This document shows, in pieces, positions 1 through 9,065 of a stretch of DNA of 49,080 nt (positions within the stretch are counted from its first letter, which is position 1; each line of letters opens with the position of its first letter). Under the pieces are notes generated by a model that had not been told where the DNA came from, made no database searches, and was given only the letters and a program-made list of their open reading frames with translations. The position numbers were made by a program, and so were the translations under genes. Location of the stretch: positions 1-49,080 of the forward strand of contig JAGXTA010000083.1 in NCBI GenBank assembly GCA_018333535.1, written 5' to 3'. The stretch comes from Deltaproteobacteria bacterium (GTDB taxonomy: Bacteria; Desulfobacterota; BSN033; UBA1163).

Positions 1-222
1 CCCCCAGACCATCCACCGACACTTCGAGAAGCGATGCGGATGGTCGCCACTCTTGGAGGCTTTCTTGGCCGCAAACGGGATGGTGAACCCGGAACCAAGA
101 GCCTCTGGTTGGGGCTACAACGACTTGACGATCTGTCGTCGATGTGGAAACTGTTGACCACAACACCTATCTCCCATCCCTCTTCTTTCCCCCTTGTGTC
201 CAGCAACCCAGGTTATGGGTAA
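1..222 (+). CDS. IS4-family transposase, C-terminal fragment cut by the window edge
   Basis: The frame is open from base 1 and stops at 220-222. The stretch LGGFLGRKRDGEPG followed by LWLGLQRLDDL is the typical C-terminal end of IS4-type DDE transposases, which often finish shortly after such a segment. Only about 73 residues are present, so the catalytic residues lie outside the window and it cannot be said whether the element is intact. The last 20 or so residues read through Pro/Ser-rich sequence that may be the element's terminal region (about 195-230). A competing frame ending at 157 looks less like any family. Family assignment is from motif recognition. Confidence 0.7.
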   Translation, partial: PPDHPPTLREAMRMVATLGGFLGRKRDGEPGTKSLWLGLQRLDDLSSMWKLLTTTPISHPSSFPLVSSNPGYG

Positions 223-232
223 GGATCAGTTT

Positions 233-302
233 TTCAAAGGGGGATAATTACACCTCCCTTTGGCAAAGGGAGGCGGGGAGGGATTTAAAGAAGTTATTTT
301 CT
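233..302. repeat. dispersed palindromic repeat, copy 1
   Basis: This segment has a hairpin core (CTCCCTTTGGCAAAGGGAG) followed by a GGGAGGGATTTAAAGAA tail. It recurs almost unchanged at 32826-32897. It lies between the IS4 fragment and the end of fixX and encodes nothing. The hairpin could act as a weak terminator for the convergent flanking genes, but there is no clean T-tract. Confidence 0.75.
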
Positions 303-338
303 AACTAATCGATGAGGGTGTAAGGAGGCGGGTTTTCT

Positions 339-611
339 TTATCCGAAGCGGTACTGGACGCCGTATTCACTTCGGGGGTATTTCCATTTGACCGAGCCAT
401 AGATGCAGGCGATCATGCAGGTTCCGCATTCGAGGCAGCCGGCAAATTCCACCACCATCTCTCCTTTCTCATTCAGGGAGTAAAGGTTTGCCGGGCAGGC
501 ATAGATACAGAACCGCTCTTTGCAGGCGTGGCAGATTTTCTGGTCGAGGAGAATGTGGGTTTCGTTATCGTTTTTAAAGGCATCGAGGGCCAACTTCTCA
601 GTAATCTTCAT
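339..611 (-). CDS. fixX: FixX-like ferredoxin, partner of FixC
   Basis: This 90-residue ferredoxin-like protein has two cysteine clusters, CHACKERFCIYACP near residue 30 and CLECGTCMIAC near residue 60. FixX proteins form the iron-sulfur part of the split ETF:quinone oxidoreductase and pass electrons from FixC to the quinone pool at the membrane. The ATG at 611 is chosen because GGAGG lies about 7 nt upstream; an in-frame ATG at 638 has no ribosome site. It follows fixC on the same strand after a 56-nt gap that holds short ATTCCAATATTCC repeats. The electron-transfer flavoprotein genes (fixAB/etfAB) are not in the window. Confidence 0.88.
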   Translation of the reverse strand: MKITEKLALDAFKNDNETHILLDQKICHACKERFCIYACPANLYSLNEKGEMVVEFAGCLECGTCMIACIYGSVKWKYPRSEYGVQYRFG

Positions 612-667
612 CAAGCCTCCAATTCCCCAATATTCCAATATTCCAACATTCCACTATTCCCGAAGGG

Positions 668-1957
668 TTAAATTTTTCTAAACTGCCACCAGTCTTTCAA
701 GGTTTCAACGTTAAAAAATTCCTTTTTCAACTCCGCCATTTTGGTTTTATAGACTCCCTCCTTGGGGTTCTCATCCACCCACATCATCTTTTCGAAAAGA
801 TCACAGATCACCTGCGGATATTTCGTAAAGAGCCTTTCGTTCTCCAAGACTCCAAGCGTGTTTTTAAAAGTGTTCATCTCTTTCAGGATGAAACTCTCGT
901 TGAGGAGCCTCTCGTATTCAGACAGGGAGGAGGCTGAGAAGTCATTCCTCTCCCTTGCCTTCTTGATGGTCCGGGCCGCTAACACTCCTGAAACCATGGC
1001 ATATTCCATCCCTCTAACCGTAAAGAGCATATTGAGGCCGAGGCCGGCGGCATCACCCACAACAAGCATCCCATCGGTATGGATCTTTGGGATATTATGA
1101 ATCCCGCCCTCGGTGATGAGATGGGAGGAATATTCAACGGTCTCCCCTCCTCTGATTAAGTTTCGGATTTCAGGTCGTTCTTTGAACTGATCGAGGAGTT
1201 TATAGACTTCCTCGCGGGGTTCTCTCGAGTTGAGAGAAGAAAGGCCAATGACTAAACCGAGGGAGAGGCTGTCTTTGTTGGTATAGAGGAAGCCTCCACC
1301 CATCATCCCCTGCGTGAGAGAGCCAAGAAAGAGCTGGGCAGCTCCCTCGCCCTCTCCCAATCGAAACCGGTCTTCGATCGTTTTTGAATCGAGCTGGATC
1401 ACTTCCTTAAACCCCAGGGCAAAATGCTTGGGCTCAAAAGGTTTCCGAAGGCTTGCCTTTTCGGTCAGGAAGGAGAGGATCCCATCTGCGGCAACCACAC
1501 AGTCCGCTCCGATCTCCTCATCTCCGGATTTCACGCCGATGACCTTACCATTCTCTTTGATGAGGTCATCGACTGTCTTCTGGGGAATGACGAAGCCTCC
1601 CCTTTCTGTGACGAGGTCAGCAAACCAGCGGTCGAATTTGGCCCTGAGAATCGTATAACTGGGGTAAGGCTCCTGATTGAACCGGTCGCTGTAGAATTCG
1701 AAGGTAGTGGAGTTGGTCTTTCCCATTGCGGTGAAGACCTCTTTCGTCACATGCCTCTCGAAAGGGGCCTGCTCCCAGATGTCGGGAAGATAAGGAAGAA
1801 TAGGGCGGAGGTAAATTCTTCCTCCGGTCACATTCTTGCTCCCCGAGAAGTCTCCCCGCTCCAGGACAAGCACAGTCATCCCCGAATCGGCCAGTTCATA
1901 GGCGCAGGAGAGCCCAGCCAGTCCACCACCCACAATGATCACATCCACTTTTTCCAT
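668..1957 (-). CDS. fixC: FixC-type electron transfer flavoprotein:quinone oxidoreductase
   Basis: This is a 429-residue FAD protein. The N-terminal dinucleotide-binding motif VIIVGGGLAGLS is at residues 6-17, and a second FAD contact, VVGDAAGLGLN, is near residue 300. In this family (FixC/ETF-QO) the flavin takes electrons from reduced ETF and hands them, with the FixX iron-sulfur protein, to quinone. Length fits FixC, which lacks the fused ferredoxin domain of mitochondrial ETF-QO. fixX follows directly. With an acyl-CoA synthetase nearby, a role in disposing of electrons from acyl-CoA dehydrogenation is reasonable, but this is inferred from context. No strong ribosome site precedes the ATG. 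Confidence 0.9.
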   Translation of the reverse strand: MEKVDVIIVGGGLAGLSCAYELADSGMTVLVLERGDFSGSKNVTGGRIYLRPILPYLPDIWEQAPFERHVTKEVFTAMGKTNSTTFEFYSDRFNQEPYPSYTILRAKFDRWFADLVTERGGFVIPQKTVDDLIKENGKVIGVKSGDEEIGADCVVAADGILSFLTEKASLRKPFEPKHFALGFKEVIQLDSKTIEDRFRLGEGEGAAQLFLGSLTQGMMGGGFLYTNKDSLSLGLVIGLSSLNSREPREEVYKLLDQFKERPEIRNLIRGGETVEYSSHLITEGGIHNIPKIHTDGMLVVGDAAGLGLNMLFTVRGMEYAMVSGVLAARTIKKARERNDFSASSLSEYERLLNESFILKEMNTFKNTLGVLENERLFTKYPQVICDLFEKMMWVDENPKEGVYKTKMAELKKEFFNVETLKDWWQFRKI

Positions 1958-2328
1958 GATTCGTTCACCACTATTTGAGGTGTTCTAAAATTTCATGTAT
2001 TCATTTTCTCACATACCTTCCATTTTCTCAAGCCCCTAAGTGTAATGCAATCATTAACCAAACCCCGGTGGCTTCCATTTTATCCCGGGCCTCTGAAACC
2101 AATCTCTTGGTGCGATATGAGCCGTATGGCTTCTCCTCCTTTTTATGATTGATATTCCCCCCCTTTTTTTCGTAAAATATTGACATATGAAGATGTGACC
2201 CCGGAGGCCCCTTAAATATCAAAAAGTTGCATTTGAACCAATGTCCCATCTATTTTTCATGGGGACATTTTAACATAAGCAGTTAGGGGGACATTTCTAC
2301 TTTACTAACACAACTTATAACTTTTTGT
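1958..2328. other. gene-free region with possible IS remnant motifs
   Basis: No convincing gene is visible between fixC and the next promoter. A 73-codon frame on the minus strand (2028-2249) has no ribosome site and no family resemblance. Near 2240-2300 the motif GGGGACATT occurs twice directly, and its complement occurs once as AATGTCCC. Repeated motifs of this kind are seen at the ends of some insertion sequences, so this may be a decayed IS end. Confidence 0.4.
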
Positions 2329-2357
2329 TTGACACCCCTGACGCCATAGGCTATAAA
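2329..2357 (+). promoter_or_regulatory. sigma-70-type promoter for the DUF362 gene
   Basis: TTGACA (2329-2334), a 17-nt spacer and TATAAA (2352-2357) form a near-consensus promoter. Transcription would begin near 2364. That leaves no leader for a TTG start at 2368 and supports the GTG at 2404 as the real start of the gene. Confidence 0.75.
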
Positions 2358-2403
2358 ATTTAGGCAATTGGCATTGATCTACACTCTTCAAAAGGGGAAT
2401 GGC

Positions 2404-3726
2404 GTGGAGAAACGAATCGTTGCAATTGTCCGTTACGAGAAGCCTCTGGAATCGGTTCGCAGGGTAGTGGATCTTTCCCGCGGCTTGGACGATCTCCCTG
2501 GCCAGGCAAAAGTTTTTATTAAACCCAACATCGTCTTCTGGACACGCACCACCGCTTTCCCGAAATGGGGAGTGGTGACGACCTCAAGAGTGGTTGAGGA
2601 TATGGTGATCCTTCTCAAGGAGCGGGGAATCGAGGAGATCACCCTCCTCGAAGGGATCACCACCTTCGATCCGAAGGACAGGGAGACGCCAGCCCATGCC
2701 TTTGAAACCCTTGGTTACAACATTCTGAAGAAACGCTACGGTGTAAAGATCTTAAATGTTTTCGAAAGACCCTTCAAAAAGATCGACCTGGGAGCCGGGG
2801 TAGTGCTCAACTTCAATGAAGATATCCTCCAGGGCGATTTTGTTATCAATCTTCCTGTCCTCAAGACACACGCTCAGGCCATGGTCAGCCTTGGAATCAA
2901 GAATTTAAAGGGACTGATCGATGTCTCTTCGCGGAAAAAATGCCACAGCCCTGATCCGGAAAAGGATTTAAGTTATATGATTGCCAGGCTGGCGAACAAA
3001 ATCCCCCCATCCTTCACGCTTCTCGATGGGATTTATACGGCTGAGCGAGGACCATTTTTTGAAGGAAGGCTGAGAAGGAGTAACATCTTGATTGCTTCTT
3101 CCGACGTTTTTTCCGCTGACAAGGTGGGCTCAAAGATCCTGGGATATGATCCGTCGGAGATTCCCCATCTGGTTCATGCGGCCCGGGATTTCGGGAGACC
3201 CGTTGATTTAGCCGATGTCGAGGTTGTGGGAGAAAAGATCGAAGCCGTCGCTTCCCGCCATGAGTATGCTTTCCCCTACACGGAAGATGGAATGCTTCCC
3301 AAGCCCCTCGAAAAGATGGGGGTCAAAGGTCTCTCCTATCCGAAATACGATTCAACGATCTGCACCTATTGTTCGGGCTTTACGACCACCATGCTGATGG
3401 CCATCGCCAGCGCCTGGAGAGGAAAGCCCTGGGACGAGGTGGAAATTTTGACCGGCAAAAGGATGAGGCCCACGCCAGGAAAGAAGAGGACGATCTTGTT
3501 GGGACAGTGCATGGTCCAGGCCAATAAGGACAGCGCGGATATCACGGAGATGATTGCGGTGAAGGGATGTCCTCCTGACCTCCAAGATGCTTTAAGAGCC
3601 CTTCACCAGGCAGGCATTGAGGTGAGCCCGGCTTTCTTCGAAAATATGGACATGGCAGCCGGATTCTTCATGAAGAAATTCGAAGGAAAGCCTGAGTTCG
3701 AAGAATCTTTTTACGGGGTTGTTTGA
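2404..3726 (+). CDS. DUF362 domain protein with cysteine-bearing C-terminal part
   Basis: This is a 440-residue protein. Residues about 5-290 match DUF362, including a KVFIKPNIV segment near residue 45 and FVINLPVLKTHAQ near residue 150. DUF362 proteins are widespread in anaerobes and often linked to iron-sulfur chemistry, but their reaction is not established. The last 130 residues carry cysteines in CTYC, GQCMVQ and KGCPPD contexts that could bind metal. The GTG at 2404 is chosen because AGGGG lies about 7 nt upstream and the predicted transcript begins near 2364; a longer TTG-start form (2368) is less likely. The gene stands alone with its own promoter. Confidence 0.85.
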   Translation: MEKRIVAIVRYEKPLESVRRVVDLSRGLDDLPGQAKVFIKPNIVFWTRTTAFPKWGVVTTSRVVEDMVILLKERGIEEITLLEGITTFDPKDRETPAHAFETLGYNILKKRYGVKILNVFERPFKKIDLGAGVVLNFNEDILQGDFVINLPVLKTHAQAMVSLGIKNLKGLIDVSSRKKCHSPDPEKDLSYMIARLANKIPPSFTLLDGIYTAERGPFFEGRLRRSNILIASSDVFSADKVGSKILGYDPSEIPHLVHAARDFGRPVDLADVEVVGEKIEAVASRHEYAFPYTEDGMLPKPLEKMGVKGLSYPKYDSTICTYCSGFTTTMLMAIASAWRGKPWDEVEILTGKRMRPTPGKKRTILLGQCMVQANKDSADITEMIAVKGCPPDLQDALRALHQAGIEVSPAFFENMDMAAGFFMKKFEGKPEFEESFYGVV

Positions 3727-3776
3727 AAGGTCCCAACCTGGGGAAGCAAGAACCAAACAGGCTTTGGAAGTTGAAT

Positions 3777-3946
3777 AAATCCGAAATTCGAATGTCGAAA
3801 TACAAAACAAATCCGAATGTTCAAAATTCAAATGTCTTAAACTTTTTTGTTTTGAATCCCGCCTTGGCGGGAAAATTTGGTCATTTGAGATTGTTTCGAG
3901 TTGATCCCTGCTGGGATGCTTCGCACGGATTTCGTGCTTCGGATTT
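3777..3946. repeat. MITE-like repeat with AAATCCGAA ends, copy 1
   Basis: The segment begins AAATCCGAAATTCGAA and ends in TTCGTGCTTCGGATTT, so its termini are inverted repeats. A related copy lies at 11194-11333 with the same ends and similar AT-rich filling. This copy also holds a GC-rich hairpin (CCCGCCTTGGCGGG) that the other lacks. It fills most of the 290-nt gap before the acyl-CoA synthetase gene. No transposase is encoded. Confidence 0.65.
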
Positions 3947-4015
3947 AAAATCCATTCAATCTAAAACAACTTCGTTGCCATAATTTTAATCCTAAGAAGC
4001 TATAGGAGATTAACA

Positions 4016-5827
4016 ATGAACAATGAAACCCTTCTTAGTTATTTCCAAAAGCATGTCAAAGAGCATCCTGATCGAGTAGCTATCCGACACAAAGATTACG
4101 GGATCTGGCATGACGTCACCTGGGCTCAATATGGAGAAAAGGTGAGGCAGGTGGCCATGGGATTGATCAGCCTCGGCTTCAAAAAAGGGGAATGTGTTTC
4201 GATCATCAGTGAAAATCGACCGGAATGGGTCTATGCCGATTTTGGAATTATGTCTGCAGGGGGGGTAACGGCAGGCGTTTATGCAACCAATTCGCCGGAA
4301 CAGTGTGGCTACGTTGTCCAGAACTCCGGATCGAGATTCTATTTCGCAGAAAATGAGGAGCAATTTGACAAGACCCTCAAATTCAGGAAGGACACTCCTT
4401 GCCTGGAAAAGGTCATCGTCATGGAGATGGAGGGCTTGAAGCGTTACGAAGACCCAATGTTGATGAGTTTTGATGACCTGCTAAAATTGGGAAAAGAGTT
4501 CGATGCAAAAAACCCGGGGCTATTTGAGCAGCGCTGGAAAGAAGTGAAGCCCGATGACTTGGCGGTTCTCATCTACACCTCCGGCACAACCGGCCCTCCC
4601 AAGGGAGCCATGCTCACTCACAGCAACCTCCTCTATATGAGTGAGGCAATGGTCAATGTGAATCCGGTTAAAGATGGCGACGAAACTCTTTCATACCTTC
4701 CTTTATGCCACATCTTTGAACAGCTCTTCACCGTGATGATCAATGTCCGTTTTAAGACGATTTGCAATTTCATCGAGAGTCCCGATACGGTCATGGATAA
4801 CATGAAAGAGGTTTCTCCGACGGTTACCTGCGGCGTTCCCCGAATCTGGGAAAAATACGCCTCCGGCATCATGATTCGAATGTCCGATGCCACATGGCTT
4901 AAACGGATGATCTTTAAGGCCGCCATGGGCATTGGGATGAAATATGCGAGCCTGAAACTGAACTTTAAACCTATCCCCCCCTACCTGAAGGCAGCTTACT
5001 TAGCCGCTTATGTGGCTGTTTTTAGAAAGCTGAAAGAGCGATTGGGATTTGATCGGGTGAGGGTCGCTTACTCCGGAGCCGCGCCCATCTCGCCCGAGGT
5101 CCTGAAGTTCTTCAATGCCATTGGCCTTCCCCTTGTGGAAGGATATGGCCAGACCGAAGGAACCGGGGTGACGAGTGTCAGTCAAAAAGGTCGGCTCAAA
5201 ATTGGAAAAGTCGGTCGTCCCTTGCCTGGCGTGGAGGTGAAAATTGCGGAAGATGGAGAGATTCTGGTGAAAGGGCCGGGCATCTTTAAAGGTTATTTTA
5301 AAAACCCGGAGGCAACCGCAGAGACGCTTAAAGATGGATGGCTCCACTCCGGAGATGTGGGAGAACTGGATGCGGATGGGTTTTTAAAGATCACCGACCG
5401 GAAGAAGGATTTGATCATCACCGCAGGAGGAAAGAATATCGCTCCACAGAATATTGAGAATCAATTGAAATTCAGCCCCTATATCAATGATGCGGTCGTG
5501 ATTGGGGATCGCAAGAAGTATCTGGTGGCGCTCATCGCCATCGATGAGGAGAATGTGATCAAGTATGCCCAGGATCACAAGATCCAATTCGGAACCTATG
5601 GAAGCCTGACTCAGGCTCCCGAGATCAAGCAATTGATTCAGGCGGAAGTGGACCGGGTCAATAAAATGCTCGCCCAGGTGGAACAGGTCAAGAAATTCTC
5701 GATCATTCCCAAGAAGCTCTACGAGGAGGATGGCGAGGTGACCCCCACGATGAAGGTGAAGCGAAAATCGATCAACGAAGCTTATAAAGATATTATCGAG
5801 AAGATGTATAAGGGAGGGATGGAATAG
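4016..5827 (+). CDS. long-chain acyl-CoA synthetase (AMP-forming)
   Basis: This 603-residue adenylate-forming enzyme activates a fatty or related carboxylic acid with ATP and joins it to CoA. Visible core motifs are YTSGTTGPPKGAMLTH (about 187-202, ATP-binding loop), GYGQTEGTG (about 376), DGWLHSGDVGEL (about 442) and DRKKDLIITAGGKNIAP (about 461-477, hinge and C-terminal domain). Length and the GGKNIAP signature fit FadD15-like long-chain synthetases. AGGAG sits 8 nt before the ATG. It is convergent with the binding-protein gene, whose stop is 12 nt away, so the two have almost no room for a terminator. The adjacent importer may supply its substrate; that is inference. Confidence 0.92.
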   Translation: MNNETLLSYFQKHVKEHPDRVAIRHKDYGIWHDVTWAQYGEKVRQVAMGLISLGFKKGECVSIISENRPEWVYADFGIMSAGGVTAGVYATNSPEQCGYVVQNSGSRFYFAENEEQFDKTLKFRKDTPCLEKVIVMEMEGLKRYEDPMLMSFDDLLKLGKEFDAKNPGLFEQRWKEVKPDDLAVLIYTSGTTGPPKGAMLTHSNLLYMSEAMVNVNPVKDGDETLSYLPLCHIFEQLFTVMINVRFKTICNFIESPDTVMDNMKEVSPTVTCGVPRIWEKYASGIMIRMSDATWLKRMIFKAAMGIGMKYASLKLNFKPIPPYLKAAYLAAYVAVFRKLKERLGFDRVRVAYSGAAPISPEVLKFFNAIGLPLVEGYGQTEGTGVTSVSQKGRLKIGKVGRPLPGVEVKIAEDGEILVKGPGIFKGYFKNPEATAETLKDGWLHSGDVGELDADGFLKITDRKKDLIITAGGKNIAPQNIENQLKFSPYINDAVVIGDRKKYLVALIAIDEENVIKYAQDHKIQFGTYGSLTQAPEIKQLIQAEVDRVNKMLAQVEQVKKFSIIPKKLYEEDGEVTPTMKVKRKSINEAYKDIIEKMYKGGME

Positions 5828-5839
5828 TCGAGTAGTCCT

Positions 5840-7018
5840 TTATTTTGTGATTCTTATCCAATCGGTGAGCTTCTCACAGCTCCCATCCGGGCGGACCTTT
5901 CCGTAAAAGACGTGTTTTCCCCCCTGTCTCTCCATAGGACCATAAGTGACAGGGACACCGATACCCTGCCAATCCTTCAGGGTCTCCATGGCCTTTACCC
6001 AAGAATCGGGTGTTAGATTCCTTCCCGCTCTCCTCACCCCTTCAACAAAGGGTTCGGCAAAGCCAATCCCCGCGTAGTAAAAAAGTCCCCATCTTTCCTG
6101 GGGCTCCAATTGCTTTTGCCATTTTCTGTACTTCACCATCAAGGGGTGATTCGAATCGGGTAATTCCGAAAAGAAAGAATTGACCACGCCGACCCACGAA
6201 CCTTTTGTAATTTGCATCATGAGAGCAGAATCACAGAGGGTATTACTGGTGGCCCATTGAGCTTTAAAGCCGATTTTAGCAGCTTCACTCAAAATCAATG
6301 CTGCATGAACAGGCATTACCAACATGATCACAGCCTCTGCTCCCGATTTCTTCAGCTTTAGTACATGGGAACTTAAGTCTCGATCGGTCACTTCAGCTGA
6401 GACTTGGGCGACAAGATCGATCTCCTTATCTTTGAGATATCGCTCAACCCCCTCCAACCCTTGTTTCCCAAAGTCATCATTCTGGTAAAACATGGCAATT
6501 TTCTTAAAGCCCATCTTCGAGTGAAGAAGATCTGTTAGGTTATAGGCTTCATCGTCGTAAAGAGGGTAGAGTGCAAACAGGTATTTTTGAAAAGGGTGAG
6601 TCCAGTTACGGGCGCCACTGACTGGGCCGAACCAGGGTACTTTGTTCTCCATGAGGTAGTCACGGACGGCCATACCCGTTCCAGTCCCAACACCCCCGAT
6701 AACAGCAAATACCCCAATTTGGTCTACGAACTCTTTAGCAATGGCTTTAGTTTTTGCTGGTTGGTAAGCATCGTCGCGAATAGAATATTTAATCTTCCTT
6801 CCGTGGATTCCTCCTTCTTGGTTAACGATTTTGAAAAGCAACCCAGAACCCCTGGCCACTGCGCCCCAGGGCGCGCCAGGTCCGGTCTGGGGTCCCCATT
6901 GACCCACAAGGATCTCGGTATCCGTCACACCACGAACAGGTTGGGATGAGGCAAGGGTTACCATTGAAAGAATGAAGAAAAACGACGACCCGAGAAGAGC
7001 TAAAGTTCGATGCACCAT
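5840..7018 (-). CDS. branched-chain-type ABC transporter substrate-binding protein (second copy)
   Basis: This is a 392-residue periplasmic binding protein of the Leu/Ile/Val type (Peripla_BP_6). A signal peptide with a hydrophobic core spans about residues 4-25. The mature part opens with TDTEILVGQWGPQTGP, as such proteins do. It is a clear paralog of the 9066-10244 protein: same length and long shared stretches such as SFFSELPDSNHPLMVKYR. The ATG at 7018 has GGAGG 7 nt upstream; an in-frame start at 7039 does not. It is last in the importer operon but separated from livF by 219 nt of AT-rich DNA, so it may have its own promoter. The ligand is unknown. Confidence 0.92.
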   Translation of the reverse strand: MVHRTLALLGSSFFFILSMVTLASSQPVRGVTDTEILVGQWGPQTGPGAPWGAVARGSGLLFKIVNQEGGIHGRKIKYSIRDDAYQPAKTKAIAKEFVDQIGVFAVIGGVGTGTGMAVRDYLMENKVPWFGPVSGARNWTHPFQKYLFALYPLYDDEAYNLTDLLHSKMGFKKIAMFYQNDDFGKQGLEGVERYLKDKEIDLVAQVSAEVTDRDLSSHVLKLKKSGAEAVIMLVMPVHAALILSEAAKIGFKAQWATSNTLCDSALMMQITKGSWVGVVNSFFSELPDSNHPLMVKYRKWQKQLEPQERWGLFYYAGIGFAEPFVEGVRRAGRNLTPDSWVKAMETLKDWQGIGVPVTYGPMERQGGKHVFYGKVRPDGSCEKLTDWIRITK

Positions 7019-7237
7019 TTTAGATCCTCCATTTCTCAAGGTTTATAATAGGTAAAGGAAAGTGATAAGGACCCCATACCCATAGAATGATATTAAAAAA
7101 AAACAGCAAATTCAAGCAGAATTGTGTGATGTGATTCTAATCGGACTATTTTAGGAATGATTTGGAGACAAACGTTTTACTAAAATGATTGAACGTTAAT
7201 GTTAAGCACTTTAGGTATTCGGAATTTTAATCACTTT

Positions 7238-8005
7238 TTACCGCCAGCGTTTCTTTCGTTTCCACCTCTGATAGCCTTTGGCCGATTCCTCGGAGCGGAT
7301 GCCTAAGTAGAATTCTTTGACATCTTCATCTTCCAAAAGGATGTTGGGGGTGTTGGCCGCCACGATCCTTCCGCTCTCCAGCACAAAGGCATAATCCGAA
7401 ATCTTGAGCGCCATCTTTGCGTTCTGTTCTACGAGGAGGATCGTTGTCCCTTCTTCGTTGATCGTCTTGACGATTCCAAAGATCTCCTTGACGAGAATGG
7501 GGGAGAGTCCCAGAGAGGGTTCGTCCAGCATCAATAATTTTGGTCGGGCCATCAGCGCCCGACCGATGGCCAGCATCTGCTGCTCTCCGCCGCTCAGGGT
7601 ACCGGCCCACTGGTCCTTCCTCTCGGCGAGAATGGGGAAGTGGCTGATCACGCGCTGGTGATCCTCCTTTACCCCCTTCTTATCCTTTCGGGTATAAGCT
7701 CCCATCTTTAAATTCTCATCGACGCTCAGCTCCGGGAAAACCTCTCTTCCCTCCGGGACATAGGAGATGCCGAGGTGGACAATCTCCTCCGCATCCTTTC
7801 CATCGATCCTCTTGCCCATGAATTCGATGGTTCCCTTATCCGGCTGGTCCTCGAGGAGCCCCATGACAGTTTTAAGGATGGTTGTCTTTCCGGCGCCATT
7901 GGCTCCAAGGATGGAGATAATCTGTTTCTCCTGGACTTCAAGGGAGACCCCTCTGACCGCCATGATTAAACCATAGAGGGTTTCAATGTTTTTTACTTTA
8001 AGCAC
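7238..8005 (-). CDS. livF: LivF-type ABC transporter ATPase
   Basis: This 255-residue cytoplasmic ATPase powers branched-chain-type import. Walker A is GANGAGKT (34-41), the ABC signature is LSGGEQQ (about 138), Walker B is LLMLDEP (about 160) and the switch His is replaced by Gln in LLVEQNAK, as is normal for LivF. The usual family length is near 235; this one has a basic tail (YQRWKRKKRWR). Start is GTG at 8005 with GGAGTT about 7 nt upstream. It pairs with LivG as a heterodimer. Confidence 0.94.
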   Translation of the reverse strand: MLKVKNIETLYGLIMAVRGVSLEVQEKQIISILGANGAGKTTILKTVMGLLEDQPDKGTIEFMGKRIDGKDAEEIVHLGISYVPEGREVFPELSVDENLKMGAYTRKDKKGVKEDHQRVISHFPILAERKDQWAGTLSGGEQQMLAIGRALMARPKLLMLDEPSLGLSPILVKEIFGIVKTINEEGTTILLVEQNAKMALKISDYAFVLESGRIVAANTPNILLEDEDVKEFYLGIRSEESAKGYQRWKRKKRWR

Positions 8006-8042
8006 TGATTTAACTCCGAATGTCTAATAAAAGCACGTTTAA

Positions 8043-8140
8043 CGGTGACGATGCTCGTATCGAAGCAGGAAGCTCGAAACTTGAAGCTCGAGTATCCAGT
8101 ATCGATATACGAGCCTCGATACGAGCTTCGACAACGACAA
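8043..8140. repeat. intergenic repeat of GAAGCTCG/CGAGCTTC units
   Basis: The livG-livF gap holds overlapping inverted and direct copies of short motifs (GCTCGTATCGAAGC, GAAGCTCGAGTATC, CTCGATACGAGCTTCG) that can fold into hairpins. It is non-coding. It may be a REP-like element or a processing or attenuation site in the operon transcript. Confidence 0.5.
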
Positions 8141-8163
8141 ACGTCAATTTCATTTAGACGAAT

Positions 8164-8943
8164 TTATTTTTCTTCCTCTCCGAGATAGGCTTTCAGGACT
8201 TCGGGATGCCTCTGAATCTCCTCCGGCAGCCCTTCCGCTATCTTTTCTCCAAAATTGAGAGCCAGGATGCGATCCGAAACATCCATGATCAGATTCATGT
8301 CGTGTTCCACGAGAAGTACGGTGATCCCGAGATCGTCCCGGATATCCTGAATGAAAAAGATCATATCCTTTTTTTCTTCGAGATTCATTCCCGCAGAAGG
8401 TTCATCGAGCAGAATCAATTCCGGTTCTAAGGCGAGGGCGCGGCCGAGCTCCACCAGTTTGCGGGTTCCATAAGGAAGATTGATGACAAACTGATTTCTT
8501 GCCGCCTGCAATTCGAGAAAGTCGATCACCTCCTCGACCTTTCCCCTATGCTCGATCTCCTCTTTTGCGGCTTTCGAGTTTTTATAAATGAAGGTCGCCC
8601 CGCGCCAGACCCCTGTCTTCATATGAATATGGCGTCCCAACATCAGGTTATCCATTGTGGACATATGGGAGAAGAGTTCGATGTTTTGAAAGGTCCGGGC
8701 GATCCGTTTCTCGGCGACTTGATGAGGCTTGAGACGAGTGATCTCCTCTCCCTTGAAGAAGATCTTCCCGGAGTTGGGCGGGTAAATTCCGCTAATACAA
8801 TTAAAGATGGTGGTCTTTCCCGCGCCATTCGGTCCAATGATGGAATAGATGGCGCCTTTATCGACCTCAAAGCTCACATTATTGACAGCCTTGATGCCGC
8901 CAAAAGCAATCGTCAGGTTTTCGATTTTGAGGATAGAGGCCAT
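8164..8943 (-). CDS. livG: LivG-type ABC transporter ATPase
   Basis: This is a 259-residue ATPase. Walker A is GPNGAGKT (37-44), the LivG-type signature region is LPYGTRKLVELGRALA (about 160), Walker B is LILLDEPSAGMN, and the switch is LLVEHDMN. It forms the ATPase pair with LivF on the LivH/LivM membrane channel. The ATG at 8943 has only a weak purine-rich ribosome site (GAAGAAAAT). It sits between two repeat-filled gaps within the importer operon. Confidence 0.95.
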   Translation of the reverse strand: MASILKIENLTIAFGGIKAVNNVSFEVDKGAIYSIIGPNGAGKTTIFNCISGIYPPNSGKIFFKGEEITRLKPHQVAEKRIARTFQNIELFSHMSTMDNLMLGRHIHMKTGVWRGATFIYKNSKAAKEEIEHRGKVEEVIDFLELQAARNQFVINLPYGTRKLVELGRALALEPELILLDEPSAGMNLEEKKDMIFFIQDIRDDLGITVLLVEHDMNLIMDVSDRILALNFGEKIAEGLPEEIQRHPEVLKAYLGEEEK

Positions 8944-8949
8944 ATTTTC

Positions 8950-9040
8950 TTCATAAAATCCCCCCTCACCCCCCTTTGCTAAAGGGGGGAACTAGTATTT
9001 ATCCCCCTCTTTGTAAAAGAGGGGTTAGGGGAGATTTTCA
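8950..9040. repeat. repeat of AAATCCCCC...AAAGGGGG family
   Basis: Two hairpin-forming blocks in tandem (CCCCCTTTGCTAAAGGGGG and CCCCTCTTTGTAAAAGAGGGG) fill the gap between the first binding-protein gene and livG. Relatives of the same family occur near 22288, 22791, 27855 and 32808. In an operon such hairpins often protect the upstream message, here the highly expressed binding-protein gene; that role is inferred. Confidence 0.65.
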
Positions 9041-9065
9041 AAATAGATGCAATTTGCACTGATCA

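Noticed and set aside
2-157. frame ending in a CRRCGNC motif at the window start
   Set aside because: The alternative frame (1-222) matches the IS4 transposase end, so the zinc-finger-like motif is a coincidence of the wrong frame.
1424-1978. 184-codon plus-strand frame over fixC
   Set aside because: It is antisense to a clear FAD enzyme gene and has no recognisable domain.
2028-2249. possible 73-residue gene on the minus strand
   Set aside because: It has no ribosome site and no family resemblance, and the composition is not convincing.
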